64,000 nt of DNA from VRUE01 sp040879985 (GCA_040879985.1 JBBDJH010000014.1:13992-77991); one strand, 5' to 3'; counted from the first letter of the stretch, positions 9,374 through 18,268 are shown. Notes: a model not told the origin generated them from the letters alone. A program made the numbers and translations.

Positions 9374-10447
9374 ATGGGCGACGAGGCTACAGACAGCCCC
9401 GACGGCGCCGCTGCGGCGCCGGAGGGGATCGATCGGGCCGGGGTCGAGGCGTGGTTCGCGCAGCATGTCCCCGGCGTCGAGTTGCCGCTTGGCTTCGAGC
9501 GGATCGCCGGCGGCCACTCGAACCTCACCTACCGCGTCAGCGACGCGGCCGGGAGGCACTGGGCGCTGCGCCGGCCACCGCTCGGCAAGCGGCTCGGTTC
9601 GGCCCACGACATGGCCCGCGAGCACAGGGTCGTCGCGGCGCTCGGCCCGACCGCGGTGCCGGTCGCGCCGGTCCTCGGCCTCTGCGAGGACGAGAGCGTC
9701 AACGGCGCTCCCTTCTACGCGATGGAGTTCGTCGAGGGGCCGATCCTGCGCGGCCTCGCCGAGGCCGAGGCGTTCCCCGACGAGGGCGACCGGCGGGCGA
9801 TCGGCGAGCGCGTCGCCGACACCCTGGTCGCGATCCACGCGGTCGACCCCGACGCGGTCGGGCTCGGCGAGCTCGGCCGCAAGGAGGATTACGTCGCCCG
9901 CCAGCTGCGCCGCTGGCAGGGCCAGTGGGAGAAGTCGAAGACGCGCGAGCTGGCGGCGATCGACGCCGTCCACGAGCGCCTCGCGGCGCGCATCCCCGCG
10001 CAGGGGCCGGCGACGATCGTCCACGGCGATTACCGGCTCGACAACATGATCCTCACCCCGGCCGGCGAGGTCGCCGCGGTGGTCGACTGGGAGCTCTGCA
10101 CGCTCGGCGACCCGCTCGCCGACGTCGGCCTGCTGATGGTCTACTGGCCCGATCGCGGCGAGGGCGGGGAGGAGCCGATCGCGCTCGGCCAGCCGGCCAA
10201 CCTGGCGCCCGGCTTCCCCAGCCGCGCCGAGCTGCGTGACCGCTACGCAGAGCGCTCCGGCCGCGACCTCGCCGAGCTCGACTTCTTCGTCGCGCTCGGC
10301 TACTGGAAGCTGGCGATCATCCTCGAGGGCGTCTACGCCCGCTACAAAGCCGGCGGCTACGGCAAGGCCGACGCCGGCGTCGAGTACTTCGCCCGCCTCG
10401 TCGAGCGCCTCGCCGAGGCCGCCGAGGAGGCCGAGCGGCGCGGCTGA
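9374..10447 (+). CDS. APH/choline-kinase-fold phosphotransferase (ACAD10/11-like)
   Basis: Predicted small-molecule kinase, 357 aa. The kinase fold is shown by the ATP-site N-lobe (GGHSNLTYRVSD), the Brenner motif HGDYRLDN (His217, Asp219) and the metal-binding Asp238 in VVDWELCTLGDP. This subgroup matches the kinase domain of ACAD10/ACAD11, which phosphorylates 4-hydroxyacyl-CoAs on the way to acyl-CoA dehydrogenase, and is common in lipid-degrading actinobacteria; it is not a typical antibiotic-resistance APH. An acyl-CoA dehydrogenase of the matching type lies 5 kb away (15433-16695). ATG 9374 is chosen; the frame is open upstream but antisense to the ATPase. Confidence 0.85.
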   Translation: MGDEATDSPDGAAAAPEGIDRAGVEAWFAQHVPGVELPLGFERIAGGHSNLTYRVSDAAGRHWALRRPPLGKRLGSAHDMAREHRVVAALGPTAVPVAPVLGLCEDESVNGAPFYAMEFVEGPILRGLAEAEAFPDEGDRRAIGERVADTLVAIHAVDPDAVGLGELGRKEDYVARQLRRWQGQWEKSKTRELAAIDAVHERLAARIPAQGPATIVHGDYRLDNMILTPAGEVAAVVDWELCTLGDPLADVGLLMVYWPDRGEGGEEPIALGQPANLAPGFPSRAELRDRYAERSGRDLAELDFFVALGYWKLAIILEGVYARYKAGGYGKADAGVEYFARLVERLAEAAEEAERRG

Positions 10448-10486
10448 GTTGCGCCATTGTGGACAACGACGACCGATCCAGAGCTC

Positions 10487-10515
10487 TTGACTCCAGGCGG
10501 TCCACCTGTGATTGT
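10487..10515 (+). promoter_or_regulatory. Candidate promoter of the repeat-protein gene
   Basis: TTGACT (10487-10492), 17-bp spacer, GATTGT (10510-10515). The -35 is good and the -10 weak. It lies about 75 bp before the TTG start of the decapeptide-repeat protein in an otherwise featureless 142-bp gap. Confidence 0.35.
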
Positions 10516-10589
10516 CCCCGTGCACCCCTGTCAATCGGCCGGGAGGCTCGTCCGACGTCCCTCCCTCCCGCGACTCAAGGAGATTCCTC

Positions 10590-11354
10590 TTGAAACAAGT
10601 ACGCAAGCGGCTCACGTACGCAAACGTGATGTCGTCACTCGCAATGTTCCTCGTGCTCGGCGGCGGCGCCGCGGTCGCCGCCAACAACCTCGGCAAGAAC
10701 TCCGTAGGCACCGGCCAGATCAAGCGCAACGCGGTCAAAGTCGGGAAACTCGCCCCCGAAGCGGTCAGGGCCGGCAAGCTGGCGAAAAACGCGGTGCCGA
10801 CCAACCGGCTGCGCGACAACGCGGTATCGGCCGAGAAGATCGCCAACGGATCGGTCCTCACCGACAAGATCGCCGATCTGGCGGTCTCCAGCGGCAAGCT
10901 GGCCAACGAATCGGTCCTGACCGAGAAGCTCGCGAACGAGTCGGTGACGAGCGGAAAACTCGCCAAAGACTCTGTTCTGACCGACAAAATCCTCAATAGC
11001 GCCGTGACCGGCGACAAACTTGCTGCTAACTCGGTTTCGACCGGCAAGATCGCTGCAAACGCTGTGAATCAGCAGAAGCTGGCGGCCAACTCTGTTGGCA
11101 ACTCTCAACTCAAGGCCATCAGTGTTGTGTCCGCGACCAGTGCAAGCGTCGCGAACGGCGTGGAAACCGGTGTGACCGCGACCTGCCCGTCAGGAGAGGT
11201 GATCGCTGGCGGATTCGAAACGGAAGGTGCTGGTGCCGACGTGTGGGACGTCAAGCGGCTACTTCGGTCGGGTAACGGTTGGCGTGTGTTCGGAACGAAC
11301 GTCTCCGGCGGCAACTCGACCATCATCGCCTTTGCATACTGCCTCAACGTTTAG
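10590..11354 (+). CDS. Secreted/anchored protein with decapeptide 'xKLAxxSV' repeats
   Basis: 254 aa. An N-terminal basic stretch and hydrophobic segment (VMSSLAMFLVLGGGAAVA) act as signal peptide or anchor. Residues from about 35 to 180 are a regular 10-residue repeat: a Lys-Leu/Ile-Ala core, then Asn-Glu/Ser/Ala-Ser/Ala-Val and Leu/Ser-Thr-Asp/Gly/Glu, repeated at least 12 times. A C-terminal domain begins with TATCPSGEVIAGGFE and has a second Cys near the end (FAYCLNV), suggesting a disulfide. The start is TTG 10590 with AAGGAG (10577-10582) 7 nt upstream. The repeat period suggests an elongated beta or coiled rod on the cell surface. Function is unknown. Confidence 0.8.
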   Translation: MKQVRKRLTYANVMSSLAMFLVLGGGAAVAANNLGKNSVGTGQIKRNAVKVGKLAPEAVRAGKLAKNAVPTNRLRDNAVSAEKIANGSVLTDKIADLAVSSGKLANESVLTEKLANESVTSGKLAKDSVLTDKILNSAVTGDKLAANSVSTGKIAANAVNQQKLAANSVGNSQLKAISVVSATSASVANGVETGVTATCPSGEVIAGGFETEGAGADVWDVKRLLRSGNGWRVFGTNVSGGNSTIIAFAYCLNV

Positions 11355-11383
11355 CGCGCGTAGGTCCAAGCGGTGGTGAGTGA

Positions 11384-11412
11384 GGGCCGGGCGAAAGCCC
11401 GGCCCTTTTCTT
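11384..11412 (+). terminator. Rho-independent terminator
   Basis: GGGCCGGGC (11384-11392), GAAA loop, GCCCGGCCC (11397-11405), then TTTTCTT. A 9-bp G/C stem with a stable GNRA-type loop and a T tract, 30 bp after the repeat-protein stop. It is the clearest classical terminator in the window. Confidence 0.88.
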
Positions 11413-11445
11413 GACGCCGCCCCCACGATCTGTGATCGTGGGGCG

Positions 11446-11943
11446 ATGCGGCGGGTGATCGATCTCAGGCGGTACGGGCTTTGCGCCATCGCTCCGCTGG
11501 CCTTGCTGCTGCTCTTCGCGACGAGCGCCGACGCGGCCACGGTCAGCCTCAAAGGGACCGTGCCGGGCGACCCGAACGCGCGGGTGACGATGAAGGTCGT
11601 CAAGGTCCGCGGCACCCCGGTCAGGGTCAAGCGGATCGAATTCAAGAAGCTCGACCATCGCTGCTCCGGCGGTGCGATCCGCGAGTTGAACGTCCGCCTC
11701 GGCCAGGCCCGGATCCTCAAGGTCGGGATCACCGCCAAATACACGTTCTTCGAGGGGATAACTCTGCCGAGCGGCCTGCCGGCGCCAAACAACCTCAACA
11801 ATCTCTTCGTCACCGGCAAGCTGCGCCGCGGCGCCGCGGTCGTGCGCGGCACCGTCGACAGCACCGTCCGCTTCGCGCCCGTCCCTCCGGCGATCGCCAA
11901 CGCCTGCGTCAGCGTGCAGCGCGACTACGTCGTGCGCCGATAG
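11446..11943 (+). CDS. Secreted hypothetical protein
   Basis: 165 aa. It has a signal peptide (basic RRVIDLRRYG, then a leucine-rich core LAPLALLLLFATSADA with a likely cleavage after ADA). The mature part is basic, beta-rich in appearance and has two cysteines (HRCSGGAIRE and NACVSV), probably a disulfide. No known family is recognised; similar small secreted proteins are frequent in Solirubrobacterales. ATG 11446 is chosen because it starts the signal peptide and GGGG lies just upstream. Confidence 0.65.
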   Translation: MRRVIDLRRYGLCAIAPLALLLLFATSADAATVSLKGTVPGDPNARVTMKVVKVRGTPVRVKRIEFKKLDHRCSGGAIRELNVRLGQARILKVGITAKYTFFEGITLPSGLPAPNNLNNLFVTGKLRRGAAVVRGTVDSTVRFAPVPPAIANACVSVQRDYVVRR

Positions 11944-12399
11944 TCAGCCGGCGAGCGAAGCCGGCCTCGAAGAGGTCGATTGCCTCATCCGCACGAGCAG
12001 CGCCGCCGACGGGGTCACCTTGCCGTTGACGTAGGTGGAGAGGCGGGAGGCCGAGGTGCCGATCCGGGAGGCGAACTCGGCGCGGGAGAGGCCCGATTCG
12101 CGCACCAGGGCGTCGATCTCGGCCGCAACCGCCTGGCGCTCCGCTGCCTCGGCCGCATCGCGGGCGCGGGCGATGACCCGCTCCATCGCCTCGGCGACGC
12201 CGTAGGGGCGGCTGTAGGTGAGCACCTCTTCCACCCGGCGGGCCAGCGGTCCCCAGGGCTGCACCCCGATCTGCTCCGCCAGGCGGCGCCAGTGCAAGAG
12301 CCCGCCCCGCTCGAGCGCGGTCTGGATCGCCTCCAGCGGCCACTCCCGGACCGGGTCGTCCGGGGAGGCGTCGACGTTGCGAAAGGCGAGGGTCGTCAC
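11944..12399 (-). CDS. HTH (XRE-like) protein paired with an AbiEii-type nucleotidyltransferase
   Basis: 151 aa. The C-terminal part (about residues 90-140: ALVRESGLSRAEFASRIGTS followed by SRLSTYVNGKVTPS) is a helix-turn-helix of the XRE/Cro type. The N-terminal 80 residues form an unrecognised helical domain. It starts at GTG 12397-12399, which overlaps the TGA of the upstream nucleotidyltransferase (GTGA), so the two are translationally coupled. In known toxin-antitoxin loci an HTH protein of this size beside a nucleotidyltransferase acts as antitoxin and autorepressor; that role is inferred here from context only. Confidence 0.72.
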   Translation of the reverse strand: MTTLAFRNVDASPDDPVREWPLEAIQTALERGGLLHWRRLAEQIGVQPWGPLARRVEEVLTYSRPYGVAEAMERVIARARDAAEAAERQAVAAEIDALVRESGLSRAEFASRIGTSASRLSTYVNGKVTPSAALLVRMRQSTSSRPASLAG

Positions 12400-13094
12400 G
12401 GCTCGACCATCCCTGCGCCCACCTCTCCCAGGACATCGGTCACGGCGCGCCACTCGCTCCAGCGCTTGCGCAAACGGCGGTAGGAGGAGAGCTGCTCGGT
12501 GACCGAATGGTCGGCGGGCCGGGGGTCGGAGAGCTGGCGGGCGAGCTGCGACGCCACGCCGTCGTCGGTCGCGCCCTGGTCGGCGTAGTAGTCGTCGACC
12601 TGCCTCAGGACCTCGGCTGCCCGGTCGACGCCGAGATGCTCGGACAGCGCGGCGAGATCGAGGTAGTCGCGGGTCTGATTGCGACGCACGATCAGGAACG
12701 CCTTGATGCGCAGGGTCTCCTCGATCGTCGGAACCGTCACCTCGGCGCCCGACGGAAGCGTGACCGTGGCCACCTCCAGCGGAGCCTTGCGGATCATCTG
12801 CCGTACGCCGGCTTCGATCCCGTCCAGATTGCCGAGGATCACCTTGCCCGGCGTCAACCGGTTGGTCGCCCAGCCGTCGTCTCCCTCGACCGCTTCGAGC
12901 ACCATCTCAAAACGATCCGCGAGGTCGGCGAGGACATGGTCGTGGTCGCGCGATTCGCGATGGTCGGCGTAGAGGATCGCCGCCGTGCCGCCGACCAAGA
13001 CCGCGCCCGGAACCAGTCGCTGCAGGTGGGCGGCCGACTCCAACACGGCGACGAACTGGGGGTCGCGACCCTCTAGGGAAGTGTCCTTCGCCAT
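12396..13094 (-). CDS. AbiEii/AbiGii-like nucleotidyltransferase (putative toxin)
   Basis: 232 aa. The nucleotidyltransferase signature is visible: VLVGGTAAILYADHRESRDHDHV (about residues 32-54) gives the hG-G motif followed by R-x-S-x-D-x-D-x. The later segment RNQTRDYLDLAAL is typical of the AbiEii/AbiGii toxin family. Such enzymes attack tRNA or other targets by transferring nucleotides and are held in check by a partner HTH protein. It is followed in overlap by an HTH gene and preceded by a 20-bp inverted repeat (13104-13123) only 9 bp before its ATG. Family assignment is good; toxicity is inference. Confidence 0.75.
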   Translation of the reverse strand: MAKDTSLEGRDPQFVAVLESAAHLQRLVPGAVLVGGTAAILYADHRESRDHDHVLADLADRFEMVLEAVEGDDGWATNRLTPGKVILGNLDGIEAGVRQMIRKAPLEVATVTLPSGAEVTVPTIEETLRIKAFLIVRRNQTRDYLDLAALSEHLGVDRAAEVLRQVDDYYADQGATDDGVASQLARQLSDPRPADHSVTEQLSSYRRLRKRWSEWRAVTDVLGEVGAGMVEP

Positions 13095-13103
13095 AAAAAG
13101 AGA

Positions 13104-13123
13104 GATTATCAGATCAGATAATC
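13104..13123. promoter_or_regulatory. Inverted repeat operator candidate before the AbiEii-like gene
   Basis: GATTATC, 6 nt, GATAATC: a perfect 7-bp dyad 9 bp before the nucleotidyltransferase start and inside the 35-bp gap between the two modules. Unlike its surroundings it is A/T-rich, as expected for an operator over a promoter. Probably bound by the HTH partner encoded at 11944-12399 (inference). Confidence 0.55.
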
Positions 13124-13129
13124 CAGCTC

Positions 13130-13612
13130 TTACCGCCGTCGCTTGCGCAGCGCCGCGCGGGTGGCATAGAGGGCGGGAAGGGCGGCGGTGTCCTTGGGGC
13201 GGCCCAGCTCCTCCTTCGAGGCGATCACCTCGTCGATCGTCAGCACGCGGATGGAAAAGTCGCCCAGAGCCAGCTCGATCGTCGCCACGTCCTCGAAGCC
13301 CCCGATCGCGGCAGCGTGGGGGACGACGTCGATCGGGCCCGCGTCGGTGTCGAAGCCCTGCGTCCTCCAGCCGAGGAAGTCGGCGCCCTCGAGCTCGGTG
13401 GCGTTTGCGCTCTCTCGGTGGCGCGCGCCGAGCGCGTTCAGCGCGGCGGCGAGCCGATCGGCGTTGTCGAGATCGCGGCGGGGCATCACGTCGAGGTCGA
13501 GCGTGACCGACGGGTTGCCCTGAAGCCAGGCCGCGGCGGCGCCGATCAGGCAGAACTCGACCTGATGATCGACCAGAGTGCGCAGAAGCGTCTCGGGGTC
13601 CAGCGAGTTCAC
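13130..13612 (-). CDS. Nucleotidyltransferase-fold protein (DUF6036-like, putative toxin)
   Basis: 160 aa. The N-terminal segment EFCLIGAAAAWLQG followed by PSVTLDLDVMP gives the Gly-rich helix plus D-x-D pair of the minimal nucleotidyltransferase fold. The C-terminal LTIDEVIASKEELGRPKDTAALPAL is the Ser-Lys-x-x-x-x-R-x-K-D element seen in related proteins. Its start overlaps the stop of the XRE gene by 4 bp (ATGA), forming the second HTH/nucleotidyltransferase pair. It differs from the neighbouring AbiEii-like enzyme in length and sequence, so the two are not a recent duplication. Confidence 0.72.
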   Translation of the reverse strand: MNSLDPETLLRTLVDHQVEFCLIGAAAAWLQGNPSVTLDLDVMPRRDLDNADRLAAALNALGARHRESANATELEGADFLGWRTQGFDTDAGPIDVVPHAAAIGGFEDVATIELALGDFSIRVLTIDEVIASKEELGRPKDTAALPALYATRAALRKRRR

Positions 13613-13926
13613 CGCGCAACCTCGGCCGTCCGGCGCAGCCGGGCGAATTCGCGTAGGGCTCGCAGACGCTCGAGCGGCTCGAGGCCAAGCAGGCGCTCAG
13701 CGAGCTCCATGTCGCCCGGGTCGGGGATGGGCTCGGGATCGAGGCCCACCCGCCAACCGCAGGCCGCCGCCAGTCGCTGCAGGGTCTCCCAGGACGGGGT
13801 AGCGATCCCGCCCTCGTAGCGGGCGATCGCCGGCTGTGAGGTTCCGGCGCGGCGCGCAAGCCCGCGTTGCGAGAGCCCGGCCGCGGCGCGCAGGTGCTTG
13901 ACAGTGTCCGCCGGAGTTCCGGTCAT
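13609..13926 (-). CDS. XRE-family HTH regulator (putative antitoxin)
   Basis: 105 aa. Residues about 8-60 form a canonical Cro/C1 HTH: AAGLSQRGLARRAGTSQPAIARYEGGIATPSWETLQRLAAACG. A short C-terminal helical tail follows and may contact the partner. The ATG at 13924-13926 is chosen over an upstream TTG because the intervening bases belong to a perfect 20-bp palindrome. It overlaps the downstream nucleotidyltransferase, matching the usual antitoxin-first toxin-antitoxin order, and is expected to repress its own operon. Confidence 0.82.
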   Translation of the reverse strand: MTGTPADTVKHLRAAAGLSQRGLARRAGTSQPAIARYEGGIATPSWETLQRLAAACGWRVGLDPEPIPDPGDMELAERLLGLEPLERLRALREFARLRRTAEVAR

Positions 13927-13933
13927 ACAATGA

Positions 13934-13953
13934 TGATACTTGATCAAGTATCA
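13934..13953. promoter_or_regulatory. Perfect 20-bp palindrome, autoregulatory operator candidate
   Basis: TGATACTTGATCAAGTATCA is fully self-complementary and ends 7 bp from the XRE start codon. Operators of XRE antitoxins typically have this form and position. Its half-site AAGTATC/GATACTT recurs at 9306-9339. Confidence 0.7.
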
Positions 13954-13975
13954 AGGCGAAGGGCCCGGCCCGTGG

Positions 13976-14095
13976 TTACCAGAGGACGCCCGCTCGGTCG
14001 GCATGCCGGGCCGTGATCGGCAGCAGGTCCACGCCTGCGCGCTCCAGCTGAGCGAGCAGGTCGGCCGGAGGCACGACGTGGGTGTCGAGCAGGAG
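13976..14095 (-). pseudogene. VapC/PIN toxin remnant with internal deletion
   Basis: The minus strand reads LLLDTHVV, the start of a PIN domain (catalytic Asp in LLDTHV), joined directly to PPADLLAQLERAGVDLLPIT and ARHADRAGVLW, the family's later segment, then TAA. A normal VapC of this type is about 125-135 residues; about 40 remain, with no start codon and without the central acidic residues. It lies between the HTH/nucleotidyltransferase modules and the DUF4143 ATPase, so a third toxin locus has decayed here. It is too short for the usual gene callers. Confidence 0.75.
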
Positions 14096-14101
14096 CTAGA
14101 T

Positions 14102-15340
14102 CTATTGCCACAGAGCAGCCAGGGGGACTGCTGAGATTCGATCGCTGACCGGGATCGGCTGGGCGCCGAGGTGGAGCAGGATGCCTCGCTTGAAGCGATC
14201 GCCGAGCTTGTCTCGCAGGAGTCTCAGGCCTGCGGCATCGCGGGGCCGTGGGCTGGCCGTTGCCTTGACCTCGATGGCGACGATGTCGCCGTTGAAGCGC
14301 TCGAGGACCAGGTCGACCTCATGGCCGGCCTGGTCACGATAGTGGTGGAGCAGCAGGTCGTGGGCAAGGTCTCCACAGCCGGCCTGCCGGATGATCTCGG
14401 TGACGGCAAACGTCTCGAAGATGCCGCCCGCCAGCGTTCCGTCGGTTGTCAGCCGCTCGGTGTCGGCGCCGATCAGGGAGCACAGCATGCCGGTGTCGGC
14501 GATGTGCAGCTTCGGCGAACGGACGACTCGGTGGCCGAGGTTCGCGTGCCAGGCCGGCAGCCTCACCACGAGAAACAGCTGTTCGAGACTGCGCAGGTGC
14601 TTGCCGACCGTCTTGTGGTCGATACCCAGCTCGCGCCCGATTGCAGACATGTTCGTCAGCGCGGCGGAGCGCGCAGCCGCAAGGCGGAGGACGCGGCCGG
14701 CCGCCTCGCTTTCACGGACCGAGCCGAGTTCGCTGATCTCACGACCGAGGATCGAGTCAACGTAGCCGGCGAAGAAGCGTTGCCGGCGGGCCGGAGTGGA
14801 TTGCACCGCAGCGGGGAACCCACCGCGGATGACGCGATCCGCGTACGCCTCGCGGCCGATCGGGGCGTTCTCGACCCGAGGGACATTGCCGGAGAAGGCA
14901 ACCTCCAGAAACGTCGGCCGGCGTTCCGCCAACTCGGCCTGCGAGAACGGCCAGAGGGTGAGGTACTCGACGCGGCCGGGCAGCGCATCGGCGACCCTGG
15001 GGTGGGTGATGATGTCGGCCGAACCGGTGATCAGAAAGCGACCGCGCGACTGGTCGTTGTCCACCACGACCTTGAGCGCGAGCAGGAGCTCCGGAACCCG
15101 CTGAATCTCGTCGATCGCCATGCGCTCCGATCCGGCGACGAAGCCGGTTGGGTCTTCCCGCGCCAGCGCAAGCGTCGCCGGATCGTCCAGGGTTACGTAG
15201 CGAGCCGGATGCTCATCGGCCGTTACTGCGCGGACCAGCGTGCTCTTTCCCGACTGACGGGGTCCGAGCACGCAAGCGATGCGGGTGTCGGCAAGGACAT
15301 CGACCAGGTCGGCGCGGATTTGTCGCGGGATGAGGCGCAT
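14102..15340 (-). CDS. AAA_14/DUF4143 ATP-binding protein
   Basis: 412 aa, cytosolic. The N-terminal P-loop ATPase has Walker A GPRQSGKST (26-34), Walker B MAIDEIQRVPELL and the sensor ITGSADI. The C-terminal DUF4143 domain has the restriction-endonuclease-like segment EVDLVLERFNGDIVAIEVKA (the D...E-x-K pattern). A winged-helix element lies between them (AIGRELGIDHKTVGKHLRSLEQL). Such proteins are widespread, patchy and often found in genomic islands; their function is not known. Position next to a VapC remnant and toxin-antitoxin modules fits an island. Three 22-bp direct repeats lie directly upstream. Confidence 0.85.
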   Translation of the reverse strand: MRLIPRQIRADLVDVLADTRIACVLGPRQSGKSTLVRAVTADEHPARYVTLDDPATLALAREDPTGFVAGSERMAIDEIQRVPELLLALKVVVDNDQSRGRFLITGSADIITHPRVADALPGRVEYLTLWPFSQAELAERRPTFLEVAFSGNVPRVENAPIGREAYADRVIRGGFPAAVQSTPARRQRFFAGYVDSILGREISELGSVRESEAAGRVLRLAAARSAALTNMSAIGRELGIDHKTVGKHLRSLEQLFLVVRLPAWHANLGHRVVRSPKLHIADTGMLCSLIGADTERLTTDGTLAGGIFETFAVTEIIRQAGCGDLAHDLLLHHYRDQAGHEVDLVLERFNGDIVAIEVKATASPRPRDAAGLRLLRDKLGDRFKRGILLHLGAQPIPVSDRISAVPLAALWQ

Positions 15341-15356
15341 TGACGGGTGCTTCCGA

Positions 15357-15422
15357 CAGTTTGGGATTTACAAGTCTACAGATTGGGATCTTTCCTTCTA
15401 CGATCTGGGATTTAATCGAGCG
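15357..15422. repeat. Three tandem 22-bp repeats (iterons) upstream of the DUF4143 ATPase
   Basis: Units 15357-15378, 15379-15400 and 15401-15422 each begin AC(A/G)(G/A) and carry TGGGAT at the same offset (15362, 15384, 15406), exactly 22 bp apart. The stretch is A/T-rich, unlike the flanks. Spacing of two helical turns suggests cooperative binding of one protein on one DNA face, ahead of the ATPase start at 15340. Confidence 0.7.
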
Positions 15423-15432
15423 CGACATCGGC

Positions 15433-16695
<1,263 letters not shown>

Positions 16696-16709
16696 CGGGG
16701 GAACCTAAC

Positions 16710-17273
16710 TCAGCGTCGCTTGTAGCGCGCGAACAACTCTCCGTTGTCCTCGAGCAACCACGCCAATTCCAACTCGATCTCACCGGCAAGCTCTCCGCTC
16801 AGCAGGGTGGGGCCACCGCCACCGGCCAGCTTCGGCGCAATCGTCAGGAACAGCTCATCGACCAAGCCCAGCTCTTGGAGCGAGCTATGGAGCGTCGGCC
16901 CTCCCTCGCAGAGCAGCGCTCGCACTCCCTGTTCACGCTGTTCGCGCAGCAGGGCCTCCAGATCCGCCGGGCCGTCCGGCGCACACTCAACCACGACGAG
17001 CGGCTTCGCGATCCTCTCGTAGCCCTCGGCCCGTTTCGTCCCGGCGCCGATCATCACCGCGTCGAAGCGCTTGCGCAGACCAACCAGCATCGCGGTATCT
17101 ATCTCCGACCCGATGGGTCCCGACACGCCTTCGATCGCAGCTTGCCCGTCGACCGTGGCGGCGAAGTTCATCGCGATGAACGGGCGGTCCTCGCGCGCCC
17201 CGTCGCCGGGGCGGTAGGACTCGAGCTGCTCCTCCACCGTGACCGGGCCGGGATCGGGGAGCAGTCGCCGCAC
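16710..17273 (-). CDS. RibD C-terminal / dihydrofolate-reductase-like reductase
   Basis: Predicted NAD(P)H-dependent reductase, 187 aa, of the RibD C-terminal domain family. Visible are FIAMNFAATVDGQAAIEG, the FDAVMIGAGTKRAEGY strand-loop and the CEGGPTLHSSLQELGLVDELFLTIAPKLAGG segment that forms the nucleotide site. It lacks the N-terminal deaminase, so it is not bifunctional RibD; it may act on riboflavin precursors or another pteridine or pyrimidine substrate. GTG 17271-17273, 5 bp after the sulfotransferase stop, gives the usual N-terminus (VRRLLPDPGPVTVEEQ). No ribosome site is seen, so translation may be coupled. Confidence 0.8.
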   Translation of the reverse strand: MRRLLPDPGPVTVEEQLESYRPGDGAREDRPFIAMNFAATVDGQAAIEGVSGPIGSEIDTAMLVGLRKRFDAVMIGAGTKRAEGYERIAKPLVVVECAPDGPADLEALLREQREQGVRALLCEGGPTLHSSLQELGLVDELFLTIAPKLAGGGGPTLLSGELAGEIELELAWLLEDNGELFARYKRR

Positions 17274-17278
17274 AGCGC

Positions 17279-18268
17279 TCAGGAGTAGTCGTGCCAGCCG
17301 GCGAACTCGCGGCCGGCGAATTCCTGCAGGGCGGCGACGTCGGCGCCGAAGCGGCCGCGGATCGTCTCGAAGAGGTCGTCGGGCAGCTCCGGCTTCGGCG
17401 CCGGCGGCTTCTCCGGGTCGTGGACGACCTTCTCGACGATCCAGCGCAGCGACTCCGGCAGGCGGTCGAAATTGCGGTCGAAGGAGCGCAGCCCCGGCAG
17501 CTTGATCGCTTTCTCCATGAACTGGTATTTGTCGCTCTGCTTGGCGCTCGACTTCTCCCACTCGCGGTCGAACTGCTCCGAGGTGAAGCTCTCGTCGACG
17601 CCGGCGAAGCGGAACGCCTTGCGCATCGTCTCCTCGCGCTCGCGCTGCAGCTCCTCCTGCGCGATCAGCTCGATCTGCTCACGGTCGAACAGCTCCAGGT
17701 AGGGCTGCAGCTGCAGCCAGTACAGCGAGCGGTGGATGTAGGAGGAGTCGGGCTGGGAGAGGGTCGCGACCAGCTCGCGGGTCTCGTAGCCGGCGCCGGT
17801 CGCGTGCACCCAGTGGGAGAGGATCCGCTTGATCGGGTCGCGCACCATGTAGATCAGGCGGGCGTCGGGGCAGTGCTCCCTGATCCGCGCCGCGACGCCC
17901 TCAAAGCGGGGCAGGTTGGTGTAGTGCGGCGAGGACTCGCCGCGCACCGGCAGGCGGCCGTCGAAGCGGCTCGCGTACCAGTCGAGGCCGAGGTCCCAGT
18001 TGAGCTGCTCGACGAAGAAGTTGAGCTCCTTCGGCTTCGACATGTCGATTTCGGGATGCAGGCCGAGGTAGTGGTGGATGCTCGTCGTGCCGCACTTGAG
18101 GCCGCCGACGATGATCAGGTTGGGCAGCTCCGCGTGGCGTTTGCGCCGCCGCCGCAGGCGGCTCTTGCGGTCGCCGGTGAAGCGCTCGCGAGCGCGAGCG
18201 CACATCGCCTCGTCGGCGGGGTCGCGGGGGGCCGCCGGGGCTGTATGAGTCGTCGGGGGCTCGGACAC
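17279..18268 (-). CDS. Sulfotransferase family protein
   Basis: Predicted PAPS-dependent sulfotransferase, 329 aa. The 5'-phosphosulfate loop is IIVGGLKCGTTSIHHYLGLHP (P-loop-like, about residues 52-71) and the 3'-phosphate site is YMVRDPIKRILSHW with its conserved Arg and Ser. The substrate is unknown; similar actinobacterial enzymes sulfate cell-surface carbohydrates or lipids. It is divergent from a flippase-like membrane protein (22-bp gap) and upstream of the RibD-like gene. Confidence 0.87.
   Translation of the reverse strand: MSEPPTTHTAPAAPRDPADEAMCARARERFTGDRKSRLRRRRKRHAELPNLIIVGGLKCGTTSIHHYLGLHPEIDMSKPKELNFFVEQLNWDLGLDWYASRFDGRLPVRGESSPHYTNLPRFEGVAARIREHCPDARLIYMVRDPIKRILSHWVHATGAGYETRELVATLSQPDSSYIHRSLYWLQLQPYLELFDREQIELIAQEELQREREETMRKAFRFAGVDESFTSEQFDREWEKSSAKQSDKYQFMEKAIKLPGLRSFDRNFDRLPESLRWIVEKVVHDPEKPPAPKPELPDDLFETIRGRFGADVAALQEFAGREFAGWHDYS

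Noticed and set aside
9374..10447. Aminoglycoside resistance gene
   Set aside because: The APH fold is present, but sequence features fit the ACAD10/11-like kinase group, and context is lipid metabolism.
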